Below, piece by piece: positions 48,130-56,687 of a stretch of DNA of 64,000 nt. The notes under the pieces were generated by a model. That model had not been told where the DNA came from, made no database searches, and saw only the letters and a list, made by a program, of their open reading frames with translations. The position numbers were made by a program, and so were the translations under genes. This stretch comes from Acidimicrobiales bacterium (GTDB lineage Bacteria > Actinomycetota > Acidimicrobiia > Acidimicrobiales > RAAP-2), in NCBI GenBank assembly GCA_015478655.1, contig JADMIJ010000002.1:1-64000 (forward strand), written 5' to 3'. Position 1 is the stretch's first letter. Each line of letters begins with the position of its first letter.

Positions 48130-49095
48130 GTGCGCACGATGGTCACCGGCGGCGCCGGCTTCATCGGATCGACCCTCGTGGACCGCCTGCTGGCCGAACG
48201 GAACACCGTGGATGTGGTGGACGACCTCTCCACGGGCTCCCTGGCCAATCTGGCCGAGGCCCGGGCGTCGGCCGGTCACCAACTGACGGTGCACCAGATG
48301 GATGTGCGCTCCGCCGAGGTGGTCGACCTGATCGGCCGTCGGCGACCCGAAGTGATCTTCCACCTCGCCGCCCAGGCAGATGTGCGGGCCTCCGTGGCCG
48401 ATCCAGTCTTCGATGCCGATGTGAACCTGCTGGGCACGCTCCGTGTGCTCGAAGGGGCCCGTGCCGCGGACGCCCAGCGAGTGGTCTTCGCCGCCAGCGG
48501 GGGGACGCTCTACGGCGAGCCGGATGCGTCCGAGCTGCCGCTGAAGGAGTCGCTGCCTCACCGTCCGCTGTCCCCGTACGGGGTGTCGAAGAAGGCGGCG
48601 ATCGATTACCTGGAGGCCTATCGGGAACTGCATTCGCTCGAGTTCTCCGCGCTGGCGCTGGCCAATGTGTACGGGCCCCGCCAGGATCCCCACGGAGAGG
48701 CCGGTGTGGTGGCGATCTTTGCCGAGCTCCTCCTCACGGGCCAGCCGGTGACCATCTTCGGCGACGGGGAGCAGACCCGTGACTTCGTCTACGTCGACGA
48801 CGTTGTCGACGCTTTCGTAAGGGCAGCAACCAAGGGAGGTGGACTGGTCTGCAACGTCGGCACGGGCAGCGAGACCTCGGTCAACGAGCTCTTCCGCGAG
48901 ATGTCCGCCCAAGCCGGCGTGGCCACCAAGGCCAAGTACCGGCCCCTGCGCCCCGGCGAATTGCTCCGGAGCAGTCTCGACCCCAGCCGGGCGGGTATCC
49001 AACTCGGCTGGCACTCGTGGACGGAGCTGGGAGCTGGGACGGCGGCCGTCCTGGACTTCGTCGGGCGGCGGCTCGGCCAGTCCGAGAAGGGGTAG
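48130..49095 (+). CDS. NAD-dependent epimerase, UDP-glucose 4-epimerase-like
   Basis: A 321-residue extended SDR: TMVTGGAGFIGSTLVDRL, HLAAQADVRASVADP, AASGGTLYGEP (catalytic Ser/Thr), YGVSKKAAIDYL (YxxxK), YGPRQDPHGEAGVV, and DFVYVDDVVDAF. It is typical of GalE-related 4-epimerases that invert C4 of UDP-sugars. The GTG start at 48130 is 2 nt after the previous stop; an ATG at 48139 is an alternative. It closes the first sugar operon. Confidence 0.92.
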   Translation: MRTMVTGGAGFIGSTLVDRLLAERNTVDVVDDLSTGSLANLAEARASAGHQLTVHQMDVRSAEVVDLIGRRRPEVIFHLAAQADVRASVADPVFDADVNLLGTLRVLEGARAADAQRVVFAASGGTLYGEPDASELPLKESLPHRPLSPYGVSKKAAIDYLEAYRELHSLEFSALALANVYGPRQDPHGEAGVVAIFAELLLTGQPVTIFGDGEQTRDFVYVDDVVDAFVRAATKGGGLVCNVGTGSETSVNELFREMSAQAGVATKAKYRPLRPGELLRSSLDPSRAGIQLGWHSWTELGAGTAAVLDFVGRRLGQSEKG

Positions 49096-49206
49096 CGCGG
49101 CGGCAGGACCTGCCTGTCCGGCGTCATCTGGCCGGCGTCACGCCTCAGGGCGAAGGACGCCACCACAGCCCACGCGCCGGCTGGGAGTGCAAGAGGCACT
49201 AGCCTT

Positions 49207-49261
49207 GGGGATGTCCTGGTGCGCTTGATGTAGCGGCAGGCCACTCCCGAGGCACATCCCC
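49207..49261 (+). other. Inverted repeat in the leader of the DEAD-box helicase gene
   Basis: GGGGATGT (49207-49214) can pair with ACATCCCC (49254-49261) across 39 nt, in the 197-bp gap before the helicase. The ATG at 49293 has no good Shine-Dalgarno. The fold might regulate the helicase, but this is inference. Confidence 0.35.
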
Positions 49262-49292
49262 GTGCCCTCCCCTTGTCGCACGAAAGCACCCC

Positions 49293-50939
49293 ATGCCCCC
49301 CTTGCAGCCCTCATTCGCCTCCCTCGGCGTGCCCTCTGACATCGTCGCGGCACTTGACCGCAAGGGCATCACCGAGCCGTTCCCGATCCAGTCCGCCACC
49401 ATCCCCGACGCCCTCGCCGGTCGGGACGTGTGCGGAAAGGCACCGACAGGATCCGGAAAGACACTGGCGTTCGGCATCGGCGCCGTGGCCCGGCTGACCG
49501 GCAAGCCGTCCCGTCCGAGGCACCCGAGAGTGCTGGTGCTGGCGCCGACGCGTGAGCTGGCGGCCCAGGTGGCCACGGAGTTGCAGGTGCTGGCCACGCC
49601 TCGCAATCTGCGGGTCGACTCGTTCTACGGCGGAGTGGGCTACGGCCCGCAGCTGAAGGCCCTTTCCCGCGGTGTGGACGTGGCCGTGGCCTGTCCCGGG
49701 CGGCTCGGCGATCTCATCGAACGGGGAAGCATCCGCCTCGATGCCGTCGAGATCGTGGTCATCGACGAAGCGGACCGCATGGCCGATATGGGATTTCTGC
49801 CCGACGTGCGACGGCTCCTCGATCTGACTCCCGCCAACCGCCAGACGCTTCTGTATTCGGCGACGCTGGACGGTGACATCGACGTGTTGGTCCGGCGCTA
49901 CCAGGACCACCCCGCCCGCCACGAGCTCGAAGTGGACGAAGACGACGCCAATGCGGCGGTGCACCTCTTCTGGAAGGTCTCGTCGGGCGACCGGGTCGAC
50001 AGGACCGCCGAGGTCGTCGCCGCATCCGGCCCAACCATCGTGTTCTGCCGGACCAAGCACAGCACCGACCGGATTGCCCGTCAGCTGGAGCAGCGAGGGG
50101 TCCGGGCCGCGGCGATACACGGGGACCGCAGCCAGAAGCAACGCGAGAGGGCACTGGACTCGTTCGTCCGGGGCGCGGTCGACGCTCTGGTGGCGACGGA
50201 TGTGGCCGCACGGGGAATTCACGTGGATGGCGTCAATGCCGTCGTGCACCTCGACCCTCCGGCGGACTCCAAGGACTACGTCCATCGTTCAGGTCGGACC
50301 GCTCGCGCCGGGGCCACCGGGGTGGTGGTCAGTTTGGTGACGCCGGACAAGGCGGCTGCGGTCAAGCGGCTGCAGCGGGATCTCGACGTGCCGATGGGTA
50401 CCACCCCGCCCGATGTCGCCGCCGTCACCAGGGTGATCGGTGAGGCCCCGAAGCGCCGCCCTGGTACCGCCGTCCGCGCCGACTCCGACAGGCCGAGCCG
50501 GCCGCACGGTCGTCAGCCCGAACGGTTCCGGCGACCGACCAAACCGTGGAAGGCACGTCCCGCCGCCGGTCGGAACGGCTCCTCGGGCAACGGGTCCGGC
50601 CATGCCTCGGAGCGGAGCGGTGAGAATGGCTCCGGAGGGGGCGTTGCCGCGCCTGGCCGCGCCCCGGGCGGACCGAAGAAGCCGGGCTCCGGAACCTGGG
50701 AGAAGCGCGGCAAACCGGCGCGACCGGGCCAACCCCGCGCCAAGCCCTCCGGTCAGCCCTCCGCCAAATCCGCCGGCAAGCGAGGAGCCGCTCCTTCGAC
50801 ATCGCGCCGAGCCGGCAGCGGTAGCGGGCACGGAACCGCTGGGGGGCAGGGTGGCGGCTCCCACGGGCAACGGCGCCGGGGCCCGGTGGGAGCCAAGCGG
50901 GGCACGGGTGGTTCGGGCGGATCGCGTCGGGGTCGCTGA
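49293..50939 (+). CDS. DEAD-box ATP-dependent RNA helicase with long basic C-terminal tail
   Basis: It unwinds RNA with ATP, in ribosome assembly or mRNA turnover, often under cold stress. The 548-residue protein has the Q motif (FASLGVPSDIVAAL...FPIQ), motif I APTGSGKT, Ia PTRELAAQV, II DEAD (VIDEADRMADMGF), III SAT (YSATLDG), IV-V VFCRTKHS and ATDVAARGIHVDGV, and VI HRSGRTARAG. From about residue 385 the tail is Arg/Lys/Gly/Ser/Pro-rich, of the type that binds RNA. It is free-standing between the two glycan clusters. Confidence 0.95.
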   Translation: MPPLQPSFASLGVPSDIVAALDRKGITEPFPIQSATIPDALAGRDVCGKAPTGSGKTLAFGIGAVARLTGKPSRPRHPRVLVLAPTRELAAQVATELQVLATPRNLRVDSFYGGVGYGPQLKALSRGVDVAVACPGRLGDLIERGSIRLDAVEIVVIDEADRMADMGFLPDVRRLLDLTPANRQTLLYSATLDGDIDVLVRRYQDHPARHELEVDEDDANAAVHLFWKVSSGDRVDRTAEVVAASGPTIVFCRTKHSTDRIARQLEQRGVRAAAIHGDRSQKQRERALDSFVRGAVDALVATDVAARGIHVDGVNAVVHLDPPADSKDYVHRSGRTARAGATGVVVSLVTPDKAAAVKRLQRDLDVPMGTTPPDVAAVTRVIGEAPKRRPGTAVRADSDRPSRPHGRQPERFRRPTKPWKARPAAGRNGSSGNGSGHASERSGENGSGGGVAAPGRAPGGPKKPGSGTWEKRGKPARPGQPRAKPSGQPSAKSAGKRGAAPSTSRRAGSGSGHGTAGGQGGGSHGQRRRGPVGAKRGTGGSGGSRRGR

Positions 50940-50978
50940 CCGGGCGGCACCAGCGCCGTCGGCCGGGCTCCGGCGATC

Positions 50979-50984
50979 TACAGT
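50979..50984 (+). promoter_or_regulatory. Putative -10 box TACAGT, 7 nt before the FKBP start
   Basis: TACAGT lies 7 nt before the ATG at 50992 and 39 nt after the helicase stop, in the leaderless configuration. Confidence 0.4.
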
Positions 50985-50991
50985 CGTCGCC

Positions 50992-51369
50992 ATGGCACCC
51001 GACACCGAACCCGTCGTCATCATTCCGGACGGCCCCCCTCCGGGCGATCTGCTGATCGAAGACATCGAACTCGGGGATGGACCGGAAGCCGTCAACGGCC
51101 AGCCGGTCAACGTCCACTATGTGGGCGTGTCGTGGTCCACCGGTCAGGAGTTCGACTCGTCGTGGACCCGGGGTGAGCTGTTCGCGTTCCCCCTCGGCGC
51201 CGGACAGGTCATCGCCGGATGGGACGAGGGCGTTGCCGGGATGAAAGTGGGCGGGCGCCGCAGGCTCACCATTCCGCCACACCTCGGCTATGGCGAGCGG
51301 GGCGCCGGCGGCGTCATCGCCCCCAACGAGACGCTGGTGTTCGTGGTCGATCTCCACGACGTGGGCTGA
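50992..51369 (+). CDS. FKBP-type peptidyl-prolyl cis-trans isomerase
   Basis: A 125-residue cytoplasmic prolyl isomerase. The FKBP fold is clear: DGPEAVNGQPVNVHYVGV, EFDSSW, FPLGAGQVIAGWDEGVAGMKVGGRRRLTIPPHLGYG (in parts), and ETLVFVVDLHDV. An open frame continues upstream into the helicase gene, but that part is a shadow; ATG 50992 fits the domain and the TACAGT box. It ends one base before cofE on the other strand. Confidence 0.94.
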   Translation: MAPDTEPVVIIPDGPPPGDLLIEDIELGDGPEAVNGQPVNVHYVGVSWSTGQEFDSSWTRGELFAFPLGAGQVIAGWDEGVAGMKVGGRRRLTIPPHLGYGERGAGGVIAPNETLVFVVDLHDVG

Positions 51370-52146
51370 TCAACGGAACAGGTCCTCGCCCGAGGGCCGG
51401 ACGATCTCGGCGGCCACCGACCCGGGCCGGAGCCACCCCGGGTCGACGCCACGGAGCACCGCCGCAGGCACGCCCCGGTCCTTCCCCATCACCAGCTCGG
51501 CCGCGCCGGCCAGCTCGTCAGCCACGCAGACCTCGGTCGATTCGAGGACCCGGCCGGTGGCGTCCGGGGTCCCGCGGAGATCCACGATGCCGGCAATGCC
51601 CGCGATGCCGATGGCGACATCGGTGACACCGTTCCGCCACGTGCGGCCGAAGGTGTCCGAGACGATCACCCCGACCGAGACATGGTGCCTGTGTTCGAGC
51701 ACTTCTCGGATCCGGCGCGCCGACCGGTCCGGGTCGACAGGCAGCAGCGATGCCGTACCCGACGCCACATTGGAAAAATCCACGCCGGCGTTGGCGCACA
51801 CGAAACCGTGACGGGTCTCGGTGATCAAGAGCTCGTCGCGACGACGGAGGATTCGGACCGACTCGCTCTCGACCAAGGCCCGTTTGGCCTCCGGATCGGC
51901 GGCATCGATCTCGACGATCTTGCCCTCCGCCTTCGAGACCACCTTCTGCGTCACCACCAGTACGTCGCCGTCATCCAACCCCCCCGGAACCGACGACCCA
52001 CCCGTCCCGGAGGCCACGAGTGCCTCGGCCAGCAGCGCGGCCAAGTCGTCGCCGGGCCTGACCTCGCCCAGTCCCTCGACCGGGAAGATGCTCAGCCCCC
52101 GGGATCCACCGGGCTCGACCGGAGGGCGCGTGTCAGGCAACGGCAT
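51370..52146 (-). CDS. cofE: Coenzyme F420-0:L-glutamate ligase (single domain)
   Basis: CofE adds glutamates to F420-0 with GTP. The 258-residue product has LSIFPVEGLGEVRPGDDL, DGDVLVVTQKVVSKAEGK, VGVIVSDTFGRTWRNGVTDVAIG (in parts) and DRGVPAAVLRGVD. It corresponds to the N-terminal half of mycobacterial FbiB and lacks the C-terminal nitroreductase-like domain. The ATG at 52146 overlaps the cofD end by 14 bp, so cofD-cofE form an operon. The gene is convergent with the FKBP gene. Confidence 0.94.
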   Translation of the reverse strand: MPLPDTRPPVEPGGSRGLSIFPVEGLGEVRPGDDLAALLAEALVASGTGGSSVPGGLDDGDVLVVTQKVVSKAEGKIVEIDAADPEAKRALVESESVRILRRRDELLITETRHGFVCANAGVDFSNVASGTASLLPVDPDRSARRIREVLEHRHHVSVGVIVSDTFGRTWRNGVTDVAIGIAGIAGIVDLRGTPDATGRVLESTEVCVADELAGAAELVMGKDRGVPAAVLRGVDPGWLRPGSVAAEIVRPSGEDLFR

Positions 52147-53059
52147 CCAGGACCGTCTGCGAGAGTGCGGCCGAACGCTCCACGGTGGACATGATGGTCG
52201 GGGCGACGATGCACCGAATCCCCTCCGCCTCGACTGCCGGGGCCGACTCAGCATCGGCCTCGTCGATCACCAGCGTCCCCATCCACGAGGCATACCATCG
52301 CGCCACCCCTACCACTGAGGACTGGAATCCCATCTCCCGCAAGAGCCGGTCGGCCGGGCCCTTGAGGGCGGCTCCGGCGATGATCGGCGAGACCCCCACG
52401 ATCCGGTCCCGGCGGAGTCGGAGCTGTTCGAGCACCCCGGGGACGGCCACCAGGGGGGCGATGGAGACCACCGGGTTGGATGGGCACACCACGATAGTTT
52501 CGGCCCCGGCCAACGCCTCGAGTACTCCGGGTCCGGGTGCTGCACGTTCGGCGCCCTCGAAGCGGACACCGGCCACCGCCACATCGTGGCGCAGGCGCAC
52601 GAAGTACTCCTGAAAACCGACCTCGGGACCGTCGACCAGTTGCAGGCGGGTGCGGAGCAGATCGTCGGTGACCGGTACGAGCCGGATCTCGAGCCCCCAG
52701 GCGCGTACCAACTCCGCGGTGACCTGGCCCAGGGCGGCGCCCTCCTGGAGGCGTTGGGTCCGGTAGCAGTGGGTGGCCAGGTCCTGGTCGCCGAGATTGA
52801 ACCAGGTGATCCCCCCGAGGCGTTGGAGCGATTCCATCACCCGCCAGGTCTCTCCGGCCAGGCCCCACCCGGTATCGGGATTGATGGCGTCGGCCAGCGT
52901 GTACATCACCGTGTCGAGGTCCGGGGCGATGTGGAGCCCGTGCAGGATCGTGTCATCGCCGGTGTTCACGATGGCGGTGATCTCCGAGGGGGGGACAACC
53001 TCGACCATCCCGCGCAGGAGCCGGGCCGCCCCGACGCCGCCCGCCAAGGCGGTGATCAT
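52133..53059 (-). CDS. cofD: 2-phospho-L-lactate (or phosphoenolpyruvate) transferase, F420 biosynthesis
   Basis: CofD/FbiA joins the activated phospho-C3 acid to the deazaflavin Fo, making F420-0 or its dehydro form. The 308-residue product has ITALAGGVGAARLLRGM, VNTGDDTILHGLHIAPDLDT, GLAGETWRVME, WFNLGDQDLATHCYR and ICPSNPVVSI-like VCPSNPVVSI. It is full length and divergent from the first GT4 gene. CofC and CofG/H are not in the window. The presence of cofD and cofE shows that the organism makes F420. Confidence 0.95.
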   Translation of the reverse strand: MITALAGGVGAARLLRGMVEVVPPSEITAIVNTGDDTILHGLHIAPDLDTVMYTLADAINPDTGWGLAGETWRVMESLQRLGGITWFNLGDQDLATHCYRTQRLQEGAALGQVTAELVRAWGLEIRLVPVTDDLLRTRLQLVDGPEVGFQEYFVRLRHDVAVAGVRFEGAERAAPGPGVLEALAGAETIVVCPSNPVVSIAPLVAVPGVLEQLRLRRDRIVGVSPIIAGAALKGPADRLLREMGFQSSVVGVARWYASWMGTLVIDEADAESAPAVEAEGIRCIVAPTIMSTVERSAALSQTVLDAVA

Positions 53060-53169
53060 CGGGGGCGGACCGCTGAGCGCGGCGTCGGGGCTGTGACGAG
53101 AGAGCCTGACACGGTGGGCAGGCTACCCGCCCCTCGCGACGGCTCTGCCTGCACCGGCCGGCACCGGCA

Positions 53170-54375
53170 ATGTGCAAGGCTCCCTCCGTGCCGCCGGAGC
53201 GAACCGCCCCCTCCGACCTGGGTCCGCTGTCCGTCGGGTTCGAGGCCACACCCCTTCTGGGCCGGCCCACTGGTGTCGGGGCGTTCTGCGCCGGCGCGCT
53301 GGCGGGTCTGTCCGCTCTCCCACAGGTCGACGTGTCGGCGTTCGCCGTCAGCTGGCGTCGCCGCCGAGGGATCGCAGAATTGGTGCCGTCGGGGGTTGCG
53401 ACCGGCCAGCGAGCCATGCCGGCGCGTCCACTGCACGCCTCATGGAAGCGGTTCGGGTTCCCACCCGTCGAGTGGTTCATCGGCGGACGAGACGTCGTCC
53501 ATGGGTCCAACTTCGTCGTGCCTCCTACCAGGCGAGCCGCTCGGGTGGTGACCGTGCACGACCTGACCGTGGTGTTGTACCCCGAGCTGTGCGATCCGGC
53601 CACCCTCGAGTTCCCGGGCCTCATCCGGCGGGCCGTGGCCGACGGGGCATGGGTGCATACGCCTTCGCAGTTCGTGGCCGACCAGGTGGTTGCCGAGCTG
53701 TCGGTCGATCCGGAGCGGGTGCGGGCGGTGCACCACGGGATTCCGTTGCCGCCGGCTGAACGTGGTGCGCCGCCGGTGCGCTTGCCCGACGGCTGCAGTC
53801 GCTATGTCCTGGCCGTCGGGACCATCGAGCCCCGCAAGGACTATCCGTTGCTGGTGTCGGCCTTCGCGCCGGTGGCGGCCGCCCACCCCGAGGTGGCCCT
53901 GGTGATCGTCGGGAGTGACGGCTGGGGCGTCGAGCGCTTCCTCGCCGCGGTCGAGTCCTCGCCTGCCCGATCGCGAATTGTGCGCCCGGGCTACCTCGGT
54001 GACCAGGCGCTGGCCGCCACGCTGCACAACGCGTCGGTGCTGGCGTACCCGTCGGTGTACGAAGGGTTCGGGTTCCCCCCCCTCCAGGCCATGGCGGTTG
54101 GCGTACCGGTGGTGGCCACGGCGGCCGGTGCGGTACCCGAAGTGGTGGGGGACGGCGCCCTCCTGGTGGCGCCGGGAGACGGCGAGGGCCTGGCCGGCGC
54201 CATCAGCCGCGTGCTCGACGGTGGCTCCGACATCGCCGAACTGGTGGAACGTGGCCGGCGCCGGACCAGCGGTTTCACCTGGAATGCGTGCGCCGAGGGC
54301 CTGGCCGGGTTGTACCGGGAGGCCGCCGACGGCGTGTCGGGGAATGTGCCCCCGTCGGTCGGGCGAGGGGGGTGA
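53170..54375 (+). CDS. GT4 glycosyltransferase (first of three)
   Basis: A 401-residue retaining GT-B transferase. The N-terminal acceptor domain has GVGAFCAGALAGL and VVTVHDLTVVLYPE. The C-terminal donor domain has LAVGTIEPRKDYPLLV, LVIVGSDGWG, and the E-x7-E nucleotide-sugar motif in PSVYEGFGFPPLQAMAVG. There are no membrane helices. The start is ATG 53170 or GTG 53188. It shares GTGA with the second GT4. The donor may be GDP-mannose or a rhamnosyl nucleotide, but sequence cannot tell. Confidence 0.9.
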   Translation: MCKAPSVPPERTAPSDLGPLSVGFEATPLLGRPTGVGAFCAGALAGLSALPQVDVSAFAVSWRRRRGIAELVPSGVATGQRAMPARPLHASWKRFGFPPVEWFIGGRDVVHGSNFVVPPTRRAARVVTVHDLTVVLYPELCDPATLEFPGLIRRAVADGAWVHTPSQFVADQVVAELSVDPERVRAVHHGIPLPPAERGAPPVRLPDGCSRYVLAVGTIEPRKDYPLLVSAFAPVAAAHPEVALVIVGSDGWGVERFLAAVESSPARSRIVRPGYLGDQALAATLHNASVLAYPSVYEGFGFPPLQAMAVGVPVVATAAGAVPEVVGDGALLVAPGDGEGLAGAISRVLDGGSDIAELVERGRRRTSGFTWNACAEGLAGLYREAADGVSGNVPPSVGRGG

Positions 54376-55487
54376 GCCGCATCCGCCTGGTCATGATGGC
54401 CGAGCAGCTCCGTCGGCCGGCCTCCGGTGGGATTGGCACCTATGTCCGTGGCCTGGTGCAGGGCATCGACACCCTCGACGCAGAGAGCAAGCCCGAACTC
54501 GAGCTGGTGGCCAGCCGGCCCGCCGGTGGTGGGACGCCCGACCTGCTCGGCTCGCTGGGCCATCCGGTGCGGAGCTCGCCGCTGCCCGGGCCCCTGCTGA
54601 CCCGGGCCTGGGACCACGGGATCCTCAGGGCCCCTCGAGGCTTCGACGTGGTGCATGCCACCTCGCTGTCCACCCTGCAGCCTGGCCGCGCCCAACTGGT
54701 GGCCACGGTGCATGATCTGCTGTGGCGGCGGGTCCCGGACGCCTACCCGACGCGAGGACGGGCCTGGCACGAGGCGGCTCTTCGCCGCGCCTTGCGGCGC
54801 GCCGATCGATTCATCGTCCCGGCCGGGGTGGTTGCCGACGACCTGGGGGAGGCCGGAGCCTCGCCGGAGGCCATCACCGTCATCCCCATGGGGTCCGATC
54901 ACCTCCCGCCCCCGGACCTCGAGGCGGCCAGCGCCCTTCTCTCCAAGATGGGAGTCAACGGGCCCTTCCTCCTGAGCGTCGGCACCCTCGAGCCGCGCAA
55001 GAACCAGGCCCGGCTCATCGAGGCCTATCGACGCATCCGGGGTTCGCTGCCCGAGCCCTGGCCACTGGTGATGGTGGGCCCCAGCGGTTGGGGGCAGCGG
55101 GTGAGGCCCGAGGCCGGGGTGGTGCTGGCCGGCATGGTCTCACCATCGGAATTGTCGGCGCTCTACGCCATGGCCCGGCTGCTGGCCTATGTCCCGCTCA
55201 TCGAGGGGTTCGGTATCCCCCCGGTCGAGGCCATGACCTTCGGCGCGCCGGTGGTGGCCAGTCCGCTCCCGAGCACGGCGGGCGCGGCGTTCGAGGTGGA
55301 TCCGCACGATGTCGAGTCGATCGCGGCCGCGCTGTTGCGGGTGGCCACCGACGAAGCCGAGCGTTCCCGCCTGCAATCACTCGGGCTGGACCGCTCCGCC
55401 GAGCTGACCTGGTCGGCGGTCGCCCGTCGGCATCTCGACGTCTGGACCGAAGCCCTCGACGTCGCCGGGAGGTCGTCACATGGCTGA
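54372..55487 (+). CDS. GT4 glycosyltransferase (second of three)
   Basis: A 371-residue GT-B transferase paralogous to its neighbours: GGIGTYVRGLVQGI, ATVHDLLWRRVPDAYP, SVGTLEPRKNQARLIEAY, MVGPSGWG and VPLIEGFGIPPVEAMTFG. The GTG at 54372 overlaps the previous stop as GTGA, and its end overlaps the third GT4 start by 8 bp. The set therefore acts as one translational unit, probably adding successive sugars to one lipid-linked oligosaccharide. Confidence 0.9.
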   Translation: MSRIRLVMMAEQLRRPASGGIGTYVRGLVQGIDTLDAESKPELELVASRPAGGGTPDLLGSLGHPVRSSPLPGPLLTRAWDHGILRAPRGFDVVHATSLSTLQPGRAQLVATVHDLLWRRVPDAYPTRGRAWHEAALRRALRRADRFIVPAGVVADDLGEAGASPEAITVIPMGSDHLPPPDLEAASALLSKMGVNGPFLLSVGTLEPRKNQARLIEAYRRIRGSLPEPWPLVMVGPSGWGQRVRPEAGVVLAGMVSPSELSALYAMARLLAYVPLIEGFGIPPVEAMTFGAPVVASPLPSTAGAAFEVDPHDVESIAAALLRVATDEAERSRLQSLGLDRSAELTWSAVARRHLDVWTEALDVAGRSSHG

Positions 55488-56670
55488 CTCGAGACTGCGG
55501 CTGTCGGTCGATGTCACCGCAGTTCCTGACCGGCCGGTGGGCGCCGGTCAGTACACGCTCCAGTTGGTCGGGGCGTTGGGCGCCCGGTCCGATCTCGACC
55601 TGGTGCTGGTGTCCCGGCGATCCGACGGACCCCGGTGGAGCGCGGGCGCCCCAGGTGCTGCGGTGGTTTCCGGCGCACCCGCGTCGCGCCCGCTCCGACT
55701 GGCCTGGGAGCAGGTCCGCCTGCCAGGCATCCTGGCCCGCCAGGCCGTCGCCGTGCACCACGGCCCCCACTACACGATGCCCGAGCGCTCCTCGGTACCC
55801 GCCGTGGTCACCATCCACGACCTGAGCTTCTTCGAGACCCCCCAGTGGCATGAGCGATCCAAGGCCCTCCTGTTCCGCCGGGCCATCACGGTGGCGGCCA
55901 GGCGGGCGGCGGCGGTCGTGTGCCCGAGCCAGGTCACCGCGGGGGAGCTCATTCGGTGGTGCCAGGTTGACGCCGAGGTCTTCGTCGCTCCGCACGGGGT
56001 GGACACTCGGCGCTTCCGCACCACGGAGCCCCAGGACGGAGCCGACGCCGGCGTGCTGAGCTTCATCGACCCGCGCCTCTCCGGCGGCCGTCCGTTCCTC
56101 CTGTTTGTGGGGACCCTCGAGCCCCGCAAGGACGTCCCCACCCTGGTGGGCGCGTTTGCCCGGATCGCCGGTCGCCATCCCGACGCCCTGTTGGTCCTGG
56201 CCGGAGGGGAGGGGTGGGGCGCAACGCAGGTCGAGCTGGCGGTGGAGGCCTCGGGGGTGGCTTCTCGCATCGTTCGCACCGGGTACGTCGTCGACGACGC
56301 GGTTCCGGCCCTGTTGCGGTCGGCGACGGCCGTTGTCTACCCGGCGCTCTATGAAGGGTTCGGTCTGCCCGCCCTCGAGGCGCTGGCCTGCGGGGCGCCG
56401 CTGGTCACCACGGCCGGGACGGCCATGGAGGAGGTGGCGGGGGATGCTGCGGTCCTGGTCGCTCCGGGTGACGGTGCCGGACTGGCTGATGCGATCGAGG
56501 CCCAGTTGGCCGGCCCCCCCAGCGGCTCCGCCGACGCCGAACGCCGCCGACGCGGTCTCCAGATCGTGTCCCGCCACACCTGGGAGCAGAGTGCCGACCG
56601 GCACATGGATGCATTCCGGCATGCCGCTCGCCGGCCCGCATCCCCCCGGGATGAAGGCTCCGGCCCGTAG
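55480..56670 (+). CDS. GT4 glycosyltransferase (third of three)
   Basis: A 396-residue GT-B transferase with GAGQYTLQLVGAL, VVTIHDLSFFETP, LFVGTLEPRKDVPTLV, LAGGEGWG and PALYEGFGLPALEALACG. It resembles the two genes before it and overlaps the second by 8 bp. It is followed after 17 nt by the Rmd-like reductase, which may have its own promoter. Which sugar each paralog adds is unknown. Confidence 0.9.
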   Translation: MADSRLRLSVDVTAVPDRPVGAGQYTLQLVGALGARSDLDLVLVSRRSDGPRWSAGAPGAAVVSGAPASRPLRLAWEQVRLPGILARQAVAVHHGPHYTMPERSSVPAVVTIHDLSFFETPQWHERSKALLFRRAITVAARRAAAVVCPSQVTAGELIRWCQVDAEVFVAPHGVDTRRFRTTEPQDGADAGVLSFIDPRLSGGRPFLLFVGTLEPRKDVPTLVGAFARIAGRHPDALLVLAGGEGWGATQVELAVEASGVASRIVRTGYVVDDAVPALLRSATAVVYPALYEGFGLPALEALACGAPLVTTAGTAMEEVAGDAAVLVAPGDGAGLADAIEAQLAGPPSGSADAERRRRGLQIVSRHTWEQSADRHMDAFRHAARRPASPRDEGSGP

Positions 56671-56674
56671 CCAG

Positions 56675-56680
56675 TAGGGT
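56675..56680 (+). promoter_or_regulatory. Putative -10 box TAGGGT before the Rmd-like gene
   Basis: TAGGGT lies 7 nt before the GTG at 56688 and just after the GT4 stop. It could provide an internal leaderless promoter. Confidence 0.35.
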
Positions 56681-56687
56681 CACCGTC

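Noticed and set aside
50440-50991. N-terminal extension of the FKBP gene into the helicase tail
   Set aside because: The added sequence is a frame-shifted shadow of the helicase's repetitive basic tail; the FKBP fold and the -10 box support the ATG at 50992.
51370-52254. Longer cofE starting at 52254
   Set aside because: The extra 36 residues lie inside cofD in another frame and are Arg/Pro-rich; the ATG at 52146 fits the family start.
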